From contig NVUS02000093.1 in assembly GCA_002402005.2 (NCBI GenBank), forward strand, positions 1 to 5,116: DNA of 5,116 nucleotides. The letters run 5' to 3'. The DNA comes from OCS116 cluster bacterium. Its GTDB lineage: Bacteria > Pseudomonadota > Alphaproteobacteria > Rhizobiales > OSC116. Positions 1 through 4,762 of this stretch are shown one piece after another. The notes under the pieces were generated by a model. The model was not told the DNA's origin. It ran no database searches and saw nothing but the letters and a program-made list of their open reading frames with translations. The translations under genes and the position numbers were made by a program. Each line of letters begins with the position of its first letter. The first letter of the stretch is position 1.

Positions 1-177
1 AATAATCTCTTGCACCACCTGCTCAGCCACACTCATCGAGCCACCTTCGCCGCCAACCGAACCGCCCAAATCATTGACCACAATCTTCGCACCACGCCGC
101 GCCAACTCCAACGCATGCGAGCGCCCCAAACCATTGCCCGCACCGGTCACAATTGCCACTTGTCCATCAAATCTCAT
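1..177 (-). CDS. Short-chain dehydrogenase/reductase (SDR), N-terminal part only
   Basis: Partial gene: 59 codons are visible and the rest lies beyond the left edge. The protein opens with MRFDGQVAIVTGAGNGLGR, the classical SDR Rossmann start, with the TGxxxGxG nucleotide-binding motif at residues 11-18. A second motif, VVNDLGG, spans residues 33-39. The acidic D36 at the end of the second strand favours NAD(H) over NADP(H). This beginning, including NDLGG followed by a glycine-rich stretch, most resembles the dehydrogenase domain of multifunctional enzyme type 2 / 17-beta-HSD type 4 and its single-domain bacterial relatives, which act on 3-hydroxyacyl-type or related alcohols. The catalytic Ser/Tyr/Lys lie outside the window, so the substrate is open. 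ATG at 177 fits the family start; an in-frame ATG at 183 adds only Met-Asn, and a stop codon at 199-201 rules out longer forms. A weak GGGA/GAG purine stretch lies upstream. The gene follows dctM in the same direction, so it may process the transported solute (inference). Confidence 0.9.
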   Translation of the reverse strand, partial: MRFDGQVAIVTGAGNGLGRSHALELARRGAKIVVNDLGGSVGGEGGSMSVAEQVVQEII

Positions 178-200
178 GTTCATCCGCTCGTCCCATCGTC

Positions 201-260
201 AAAAAGCCGTGTTTTTACATATGTTATAATGATCTTTCCCTCATAACAACCGCACACGGC
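201..260 (-). terminator. Probable rho-independent terminator after dctM
   Basis: Read on the minus strand, GCCGTGT (254-260) pairs perfectly with ACACGGC (206-212) and is followed at once by five Ts (201-205). An inner 6-bp stem, TGTTAT (243-248) with ATAACA (222-227), fits inside, leaving a 15-base apical loop and an asymmetric internal loop. The structure begins about 50 bases after the dctM stop codon. The stem is longer and more interrupted than a textbook terminator, so strength is uncertain. Confidence 0.5.
221..249 (-). promoter_or_regulatory. Possible sigma-70-type promoter of the SDR gene
   Basis: On the minus strand TTGTTA (244-249, 4 of 6 matches to the -35 consensus) is followed after exactly 17 bases by TAACAT (221-226, 4 of 6 matches to the -10 consensus). 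Transcription would begin near 214, giving a leader of roughly 30-37 bases before the SDR start. It overlaps the loop and inner stem of the proposed dctM terminator. AT-rich DNA yields such matches by chance, so this is only a candidate. Confidence 0.25.
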
Positions 261-308
261 CAAACAAATCTTGCTGAGCCATTCATTTTTAAGAATATAA
301 CCTGCCAA

Positions 309-1586
309 TCAACCCAAAAGCAGTTCAGGCAACCACATCGACAAAGCCGGAATATAAGACACCAATAGCAGAACAATAATATTGGTCAGCAGAAACGGCG
401 CAATGGCTTTGATCACCGGCGTTAACGGCAATTTCGCAATGTTGGCGCAAATAAACAAGCATACCCCCACCGGCGGCGTGGTCAAGCCAATCATCAGATT
501 CAGCACCGCAAACGTCGCAAAATGCAACGGGTCAACCCCGACATTTTGTGCCAAGAATAACAAGGGCACAAATAGGATAATCAACGCCGCAATCGTCTCC
601 ATAAACATGCCAACAAATAACAGCAGTAGGTTAATCAATAAAATCACCAAAAATTTATTATCAGTCACCGACATCACGGCATCAGTAATCATTTGCGGAA
701 TGTGCTCAGATACCAATATCCAGCCAAATACATTGGCAAACCCAATCAACGCCAATATAGCGGCGGATGAAACCGCACTGTCGATGATGATTTTCGGTAG
801 CATGTTAAATTTCAATTCGCCATAAATAAACGTCCCAACCATAAACGCGTAAACACTGGCCACAATCGCGGTTTCGGTCGGCGTGGCAATGCCACTCATC
901 AACCCGCCAACAATCAATGCAGTCATCGCAATTGCCCAAATCGCCCCAAAGAAGGATTTGCCCAATTCAGCAAAACCTTGCCATTCTTGACGCGGAAAAT
1001 TCCGCCGACGCGCAATGATATAAGTCGTCACCATCATTGCCAAACCCAACAATACACCCGGCACGGCACCAGCTAAAAACATTTTCCCCACCGATATACC
1101 CGACAAAGAACCAACAATAATCATCGGCACGCTCGGCGGTATCATCGGCCCAACGGTCGATGAAGCGGCGGTAATCGCCGCCGAAAAATCAGCCGGATAA
1201 CCGGCCTTTTTCATGCCCGGTATCATCATGCCACCAATGCTGGCTGCATCGGCAACCGCCGTGCCCGAAATGCCGCCAAACAACATAGAACCCACAATAT
1301 TGGTTTGCGCCAATCCACCGCGCGCCCACCCCACCATGGCGTTGGCAAAACGTATAATCCGCTCAGTTATGCCGCCACTATTCATTAAATTACCGGCCAA
1401 TATAAACCCCGGAATGCACAGCAAAACAAATACGTCTATGCCCGCATACATTTTTTGCGGCATCACCGCCAACGGAATATCAGCACTTAACAAATAACCC
1501 AAAGACGCCAAGCCCAAAGTCACCGCCACTGGAATGCCGATGATCAATCCACCCAAAAAAATACCGATTAAAATTGCCAAACTCAT
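309..1586 (-). CDS. dctM: TRAP transporter large permease subunit (DctM family)
   Basis: The 425-residue inner-membrane protein carries the transport pathway of a tripartite ATP-independent periplasmic transporter. With DctQ it takes solute from the binding protein and moves it inward, in this family usually driven by a sodium gradient. The sequence is hydrophobic throughout, with about a dozen membrane segments, and the length is normal. Family motifs are intact: GGISGTAVADAASIG (residues 104-118), MIPPSVPMIIVG (148-159), GIATPTETAIV (232-242), MFMETIAALI (327-336) and GLTTPPVGVCLF (367-378). The two halves carry the paired hairpin-type motifs of the DctM/IT superfamily, associated with ion and substrate binding. 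The start codon overlaps the dctQ stop by four bases (ATGA, 1583-1586), so the two genes are translationally coupled. Family assignment is secure; the substrate cannot be read from this subunit. Confidence 0.97.
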   Translation of the reverse strand: MSLAILIGIFLGGLIIGIPVAVTLGLASLGYLLSADIPLAVMPQKMYAGIDVFVLLCIPGFILAGNLMNSGGITERIIRFANAMVGWARGGLAQTNIVGSMLFGGISGTAVADAASIGGMMIPGMKKAGYPADFSAAITAASSTVGPMIPPSVPMIIVGSLSGISVGKMFLAGAVPGVLLGLAMMVTTYIIARRRNFPRQEWQGFAELGKSFFGAIWAIAMTALIVGGLMSGIATPTETAIVASVYAFMVGTFIYGELKFNMLPKIIIDSAVSSAAILALIGFANVFGWILVSEHIPQMITDAVMSVTDNKFLVILLINLLLLFVGMFMETIAALIILFVPLLFLAQNVGVDPLHFATFAVLNLMIGLTTPPVGVCLFICANIAKLPLTPVIKAIAPFLLTNIIVLLLVSYIPALSMWLPELLLG

Positions 1587-2086
1587 TGAGTGTCTTCCTC
1601 TTTAACTTCTGGTAAACCGTCAGATATTTTCATCAACATTGACAAAGCCCGCACCGCCGAAAAAACCAATAATGATATCAACATTACCAAAATACTGGCA
1701 TGGATAAAATCCATCCGCCATTGTAAAGCTGGCGAGGTTTGATAAGCCCCAATTGATGTATATAGCCAAGCCGGGCCAATCAACATGGCGCATAAAAACG
1801 CCGTCGCCAAGGCCGAAATAAATCTAAAAACCTTCGGCCATTTGTTGGGCAAGCTTTCACTGACCATATCAACATTGATCAATTCACCATTATGGTAGGA
1901 CAGGCCAACGCCAAACGCCCCAACAAATAACAAAGCATAACGGGTTAATTCTTCGGTCCAAATGGGCGCATCAAATAGATTGGCACGGCCAAATACCTGA
2001 ATAATCACCGCCACCATCAAAACGCAAAAGGCAATGCCGGTCATCATGCGGCTAAACCGCTCAATCAGCGATACAAATTTTTGCAT
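1583..2086 (-). CDS. dctQ: TRAP transporter small permease subunit (DctQ family)
   Basis: This is the 167-residue four-helix membrane partner of DctM, needed for docking of the binding protein and for stability of the membrane complex. Likely helices are at residues 15-32, 48-66, 88-110 and 127-148, followed by a short charged C-terminus. The family signature between helices 1 and 2 is clear: VFGR (31-34) and PIWTEELTRYALLFVGAFG (41-59), then GELINVDMV (67-75). In many DctQ proteins the last motif reads GEHxxVD; here the histidine position is leucine (L69), a modest variation. The start at 2086 is fixed by a strong ribosome binding site. The gene follows dctP after 72 bases that contain a hairpin, and overlaps dctM by four bases. 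Confidence 0.96.
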   Translation of the reverse strand: MQKFVSLIERFSRMMTGIAFCVLMVAVIIQVFGRANLFDAPIWTEELTRYALLFVGAFGVGLSYHNGELINVDMVSESLPNKWPKVFRFISALATAFLCAMLIGPAWLYTSIGAYQTSPALQWRMDFIHASILVMLISLLVFSAVRALSMLMKISDGLPEVKEEDTQ

Positions 2087-2094
2087 TTCACATG

Positions 2095-2100
2095 CCTCCT
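2095..2100 (-). promoter_or_regulatory. Strong ribosome binding site of dctQ
   Basis: A perfect AGGAGG lies eight bases before the dctQ ATG. It is placed just after the dctP/dctQ hairpin and U-tract, so any transcript that reads through is efficiently translated. The spacer contains an ATG followed directly by TGA, one base from the Shine-Dalgarno sequence and probably too close to be used. Confidence 0.85.
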
Positions 2101-2112
2101 ACAATTCATCAT

Positions 2113-2153
2113 AAAAAAACGCTAGCAGAAATCTGGGTAACTGTTAGCGTTTT
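2113..2153 (-). terminator. Intercistronic terminator/attenuator hairpin between dctP and dctQ
   Basis: On the minus strand AAAACGCTAACAG (2141-2153) pairs with CTGCTAGCGTTTT (2116-2128) over 13 positions with a single A-C mismatch and a 12-base loop. The 3' arm runs into seven consecutive Ts (2113-2119). The structure starts five bases after the dctP stop codon. In solute-binding-protein operons, a leaky terminator or stabilising hairpin at this place commonly raises binding-protein mRNA above permease mRNA. Here the form is that of an intrinsic terminator; the degree of read-through cannot be seen. Confidence 0.8.
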
Positions 2154-2158
2154 CTGCT

Positions 2159-3136
2159 TTATTCTGCAAATAGGCCTTCAACAATGGCCTTAATTTCAGG
2201 TTTCACATTGGCTAACACTGCCTCTTTGGCTTTGGCAGCAAATGCCGCGCCGTCAACTTCAACAAATGTCATGCCTTTGCCTTTTAGCTCAGCAACAAGG
2301 CTTTTCTCGTCAACCAAGAATAGCTCTCTTTCATAAGCTTGCGCACGTTTACCAGCTTCCATCACGGCAGCTTTGTCTTCGTCAGATAAAGTCATCCATT
2401 TCATTTCAGAAATGGTCAAATAAATCCACGAGCGCACATGCTCAGTTTTGTTAACAAATTTTTGCACTTCATTAAAATTGGCCGACTTAATCAACGCCAA
2501 TGGGTTTTCTTGCGCGTCAATCGTGCCATTTTGTAGCGATGTAAACACTTCAGAAAATGCCATCGGTGTCGGTTGCGAACCAAGTGCTTTCCATACATCC
2601 ACAAACAAAGGCACGTTTGGCACACGCTGCTTCAAACCGTTCAATTCATCTGGATGCTTAATCGGGCGGTTGGATGTAAGGTTACGCGGGCCACGGGCAA
2701 AATAAGCGATCGGGCGGATACGAGCTTTTTCAATAATTTGCGCTTCAATGTCATCACCAATAGAACCGCTGGCTACAGAATCCATATGTTCAAGCGATTT
2801 ATAAGCATAAGGCACCGCCAACAAAGCCGCCATAGGCGCCCAGTTTTGCAGGCTTTCACCGGTAATGGTCATGTCAGCTGTGCCCAATTGCATGCCGTTA
2901 ATCAAGTCCATTTCTTTGCCCAATGATGAGTTCGGAAAAACCTCAACTTCAATGCGGCCATTGGTCAAAGCTTTAAGCTCTTCGCCAAATTTAACCGAGG
3001 CTTTGTGCCAAGTATTGTCTTCGTTTGACAAATGACCAAGCTTCAATGTGATGTCCGCAGCCATTGCAGATGTCGACAATAAAGTCACCGCCAGCCCCGT
3101 CAAAAGGGTTTTCTTTAATTTTAGTATATTCAGCAT
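2159..3136 (-). CDS. dctP: TRAP transporter periplasmic solute-binding protein (DctP family)
   Basis: The 325-residue secreted protein binds the solute in the periplasm and delivers it to DctQM. Residues 1-27 form a Sec signal peptide: MLNILKLKK, a hydrophobic core, and a cut site after AMA, giving mature ADITLKLGH. The core signature of the family is present: GLKQRVPNVPLF (168-178), PTPMAFSEVFTSLQNGTID (189-207) and AQENP (208-212). Arg171 occupies the nearly invariant position that salt-bridges the substrate carboxylate (SiaP Arg147 in mature numbering). Arg151 sits exactly 20 residues before it, as does SiaP Arg127. This supports a carboxylate-containing ligand, but it does not identify it; sialic acid is not implied. 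I chose ATG at 3136 because GGAGG lies five bases upstream. An in-frame ATG at 3148 would place the Shine-Dalgarno inside the gene and add MEEI. It follows the GntR gene after 58 bases and is followed by a hairpin. Confidence 0.97.
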   Translation of the reverse strand: MLNILKLKKTLLTGLAVTLLSTSAMAADITLKLGHLSNEDNTWHKASVKFGEELKALTNGRIEVEVFPNSSLGKEMDLINGMQLGTADMTITGESLQNWAPMAALLAVPYAYKSLEHMDSVASGSIGDDIEAQIIEKARIRPIAYFARGPRNLTSNRPIKHPDELNGLKQRVPNVPLFVDVWKALGSQPTPMAFSEVFTSLQNGTIDAQENPLALIKSANFNEVQKFVNKTEHVRSWIYLTISEMKWMTLSDEDKAAVMEAGKRAQAYERELFLVDEKSLVAELKGKGMTFVEVDGAAFAAKAKEAVLANVKPEIKAIVEGLFAE

Positions 3137-3141
3137 AATTT

Positions 3142-3146
3142 CCTCC
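3142..3146 (-). promoter_or_regulatory. Ribosome binding site that fixes the dctP start
   Basis: GGAGG on the minus strand lies five bases before the ATG at 3136. The alternative ATG at 3148 overlaps this element and has no purine-rich site of its own (upstream bases read AAAACAGCAA), so the shorter protein is preferred. Confidence 0.8.
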
Positions 3147-3156
3147 ATTTGCTGTT

Positions 3157-3191
3157 TTCATAATGCTAGGGTTCATCCCTATCAATCTCAA
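3157..3191 (-). promoter_or_regulatory. Candidate dctPQM promoter (two overlapping sigma-70-like pairs)
   Basis: On the minus strand TTGAGA (3186-3191, 5 of 6 matches) is separated by exactly 17 bases from TAGCAT (3163-3168, 4 of 6). A second pair, TTGATA (3180-3185) and TATGAA (3157-3162), is also spaced by 17 bases and shifted by six. Start sites near 3156 or 3150 would give a leader of about 15-20 bases before dctP. This suggests that the transporter can be transcribed separately from the regulator gene just upstream. It rests on sequence matches alone. Confidence 0.45.
3167..3181 (-). repeat. Inverted repeat TAGGG-N5-CCCTA in the dctP promoter spacer
   Basis: A perfect 5-bp dyad with a 5-base centre lies between the -35 and -10 elements of the first promoter pair. 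It could be a protein-binding site or a small hairpin. Its arm and spacer geometry resembles the dyad upstream of the GntR gene (6-5-6), but the sequence is different, so it is not an obvious second copy of that operator. Confidence 0.4.
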
Positions 3192-3194
3192 AAT

Positions 3195-3884
3195 TCAGGT
3201 AATCTCAAAAAACTCAGGTCTTTCTTTGGCAATCACTGGCATGTCAATCAACACTTCTTGTAAATGCCCGCGCATGGCTTTTTCAGCCGCAATCGCGTCA
3301 CCTTTGGCAATCGCCACAATGATGGCTTCATGCTGTTCAATCAGCTTGTCAAACGCAAAATCCCGCGCGCTCAAAAATCTCACCCTGTCCATTTGCGATT
3401 TCACATTGGCCACCACATTCCACGCATAAGTCTTGCCCGCGGCGTCCGCCAACATCCAATGGAATTTTTCATCCAGTTGATGAAACTCACTATAATTCTC
3501 TTTATCAAGCCGCTTCTGGGCTTCGATTTGCACCAATAATTCATCAGTCAAACGCGCGTCTATTTGCGTGGCCAATAATTTCACAATATCAGCTTCAATC
3601 GCTTCGCGCACAAAACGAATGTCCATAACGCTTTTCATGGCGATTTTTCGTATATATGTGCCACGTTGCGATTTCACCTCTAACAGGCCTTCGTCTGACA
3701 ATTTCATAAACGCTTCGCGCACCGGTTGGCGCGAGGTTGCAAAATCTTTGGCAATGCCGGTTTCGGTGATTTTTTGGCCGGGCTTTAAATCGCAATAAAC
3801 AATCCGTTCGCGCAAAATCCTCAGAACTTGCGGCCCAATTATCTGCAGCGAATCCAATTCCCAATTTTTATCCTGAAACCTCAT
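3195..3884 (-). CDS. GntR-family transcriptional regulator with FCD ligand-binding domain
   Basis: A 229-residue cytoplasmic DNA-binding protein of the FadR (FCD) subfamily, of normal length. The winged helix occupies about residues 14-80, with the PGQKITETGIAKDF segment (35-48), the recognition stretch SRQPVREAFMKL (51-62) and the wing RGTYIRKI (74-81). The all-helical FCD domain fills residues 86-215. Four potential metal ligands are visible: D138, H142, H185 and H207. Their spacings of 4, 43 and 22 residues are the same as those of D101, H105, H148 and H170 in Thermotoga TM0439, so this is the metal-binding class, in which the metal helps hold an organic acid effector. ATG at 3884 is preceded by AGGGGAG. 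It sits directly upstream of dctPQM in the same direction, which suggests it controls the transporter, most often as a repressor released by the substrate or a metabolite of it (inference). Confidence 0.95.
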   Translation of the reverse strand: MRFQDKNWELDSLQIIGPQVLRILRERIVYCDLKPGQKITETGIAKDFATSRQPVREAFMKLSDEGLLEVKSQRGTYIRKIAMKSVMDIRFVREAIEADIVKLLATQIDARLTDELLVQIEAQKRLDKENYSEFHQLDEKFHWMLADAAGKTYAWNVVANVKSQMDRVRFLSARDFAFDKLIEQHEAIIVAIAKGDAIAAEKAMRGHLQEVLIDMPVIAKERPEFFEIT

Positions 3885-3901
3885 ATATCTCCCCTTAATG
3901 C

Positions 3902-3930
3902 AATTTAACGGATACTACCATACTTGTCAA
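3902..3930 (-). promoter_or_regulatory. Probable promoter of the GntR regulator gene
   Basis: On the minus strand a perfect -35 TTGACA (3925-3930) is followed after 17 bases by TAAATT (3902-3907, 4 of 6). Initiation near 3895 would leave a leader of only about 11 bases. An alternative pair is TTGTCA (3935-3940), 17 bases, TAGTAT (3912-3917), giving a leader of about 20-23 bases. Both overlap the dyad described separately. Confidence 0.6.
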
Positions 3931-3940
3931 CATGTGACAA
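3924..3940. promoter_or_regulatory. Likely GntR/FCD operator, TTGTCA-N5-TGACAA
   Basis: A perfect 6-bp inverted repeat with a 5-base centre (ACATG). It lies about 40 bases before the regulator start and covers the -35 element. Short dyads of this size are typical targets of dimeric FadR-subfamily regulators, and the position over a -35 box implies repression of its own gene. I found no second exact copy in the other intergenic regions. The link to this regulator is inferred from position and symmetry. Confidence 0.6.
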
Positions 3941-3988
3941 AAACAACGTCAAACGCCGCAAAAACCAGCCACGCCGCCAACAACTCAC

Positions 3989-4660
3989 TCAATTTCCAAA
4001 AAACACCACAAATACAACTACAATCAGTGCACATAGAATACTTAAAAACGCAGCAATATGCCGAACCCGAAGCAGTTTTCCTTCGGCAGATTTGCGCCAC
4101 CCAACAATCATCGGCCGCACCAGATTCTGCTTAAACAATATATAATATACCGCAATCGCCACCAAATGCGCGCCAATGATAAACATCACCAAATTCGAGC
4201 CAATCGGGTGGTAAATTCTTGCATTGCCTACCAAATCAGCCGAGCCATATTGCGCCAATGGGCCTTCTAAAAATATCTCTTCATCGTAAAAAAACAACCC
4301 ACTCAACACCTGAGCCACAAGAATAACCAACATTGCCACCACTGAGAGCGCCGCAATCGGGCTATGCCCATAACTGGCTTTGTGCGCTTGCGCATCGCTC
4401 AAAGATTTAATATAGTCAATGATTGCCGACGGCCCTCTTACAAAATTCACAAACCGCGCGGTTTCACTGCCAACCAAACCCCAAACCAGCCGGAATACCA
4501 ACAGCCCAATGATGCAATAGCCAGATATAAAATGCACGGTTAAGCTGTCAAAATATTTTATAGATATAAAGGAGGTCAGCACAAAAAACGTCAATAACCA
4601 ATGGAATACCCGAATATAAATATCCCATACTTGTGTTTTTTGAGGTTGTTTTTTTAACAT
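3989..4660 (-). CDS. Cytochrome b561-family (HydC/COG3658-like) membrane cytochrome b
   Basis: This 223-residue inner-membrane protein probably carries two b haems and passes electrons between the quinone pool and a periplasmic partner. About four core helices plus a C-terminal one are visible (roughly residues 19-37, 44-62, 103-122, 152-176 and 200-221). Candidate haem ligands are H20 in RVFHW, H43 in TVHFISGY, and H151 and H165 in the fourth helix region. Typical family marks include RLVWGLVGSETARFVNFVRGP (starting at 57), GHSPIAALS (98-106) and a QNLVRPMIVGWRK segment (178-190) near the end. I chose ATG at 4660 because GGGAG lies five bases upstream; a longer in-frame version would need a TTG at 4684. 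The divergent neighbour encodes a c-type cytochrome, the usual partner of this subfamily. No clear terminator follows before the GntR gene promoter. Confidence 0.9.
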   Translation of the reverse strand: MLKKQPQKTQVWDIYIRVFHWLLTFFVLTSFISIKYFDSLTVHFISGYCIIGLLVFRLVWGLVGSETARFVNFVRGPSAIIDYIKSLSDAQAHKASYGHSPIAALSVVAMLVILVAQVLSGLFFYDEEIFLEGPLAQYGSADLVGNARIYHPIGSNLVMFIIGAHLVAIAVYYILFKQNLVRPMIVGWRKSAEGKLLRVRHIAAFLSILCALIVVVFVVFFGN

Positions 4661-4665
4661 CTTCA

Positions 4666-4670
4666 CTCCC
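4666..4670 (-). promoter_or_regulatory. Ribosome binding site deciding the cytochrome b start
   Basis: GGGAG on the minus strand lies five bases before ATG 4660. The upstream TTG at 4684 would place this site inside the coding region and adds eight polar residues without family support. Confidence 0.7.
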
Positions 4671-4683
4671 TTAAGCTCAGTCA

Positions 4684-4725
4684 AGTATAGTTTATAATTA
4701 AAATAATTAAAAATTGTAATGTAAA
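4684..4725. promoter_or_regulatory. Divergent promoter region between cytochrome b and cytochrome c genes
   Basis: The 102 bases between the two start codons are very AT-rich. For the plus-strand cytochrome c gene there is a perfect -10 TATAAT at 4693-4698, with only a weak -35 about 17 bases before it; the leader would be about 58 bases. For the minus-strand cytochrome b gene TTTACA (4720-4725), a 17-base spacer and TTTAAT (4697-4702) form a candidate; TATACT (4684-4689) is another -10 option. The two directions use overlapping DNA, so they may compete. No recognised activator site is convincing. Confidence 0.4.
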
Positions 4726-4762
4726 TATATTTGTGGTTTCATGCAAATAACAGGGAGACATT

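Noticed and set aside
217..224. 8-bp palindrome ACATATGT in the dctM-SDR gap
   Set aside because: Short palindromes of A and T are expected by chance in such AT-rich DNA, and its flanks are not symmetric.
382..825. 147-codon plus-strand open frame inside dctM
   Set aside because: It is fully antisense to a secure DctM gene. Its composition is the complement of membrane-helix codons, and it has no ribosome binding site or recognisable motif.
1213..1497. 94-codon plus-strand open frame inside dctM
   Set aside because: Antisense shadow of conserved DctM motifs, with no independent support.
2088..2093. ATG-TGA start-stop pair between the dctQ Shine-Dalgarno and its ATG
   Set aside because: It lies one base from AGGAGG, too close for normal initiation, and is most simply chance.
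2448..2926. Plus-strand open frames of 85 and 117 codons within dctP
   Set aside because: They are antisense to well-conserved binding-protein sequence and show no family resemblance or initiation signals.
3949..3978. Repeated ACGCCGC words and a T-run after the cytochrome b stop, considered as a terminator
   Set aside because: The GC-rich words are direct repeats, not inverted, so they cannot form a stem. No convincing hairpin was found there.
4671..4684. FNR/ANR-like site TTGACTGAGCTTAA upstream of the cytochrome b gene
   Set aside because: Only one half-site matches the TTGAT-N4-ATCAA type consensus well. The other half (CTTAA) is poor, and the site overlaps the leader rather than a promoter-proximal position.
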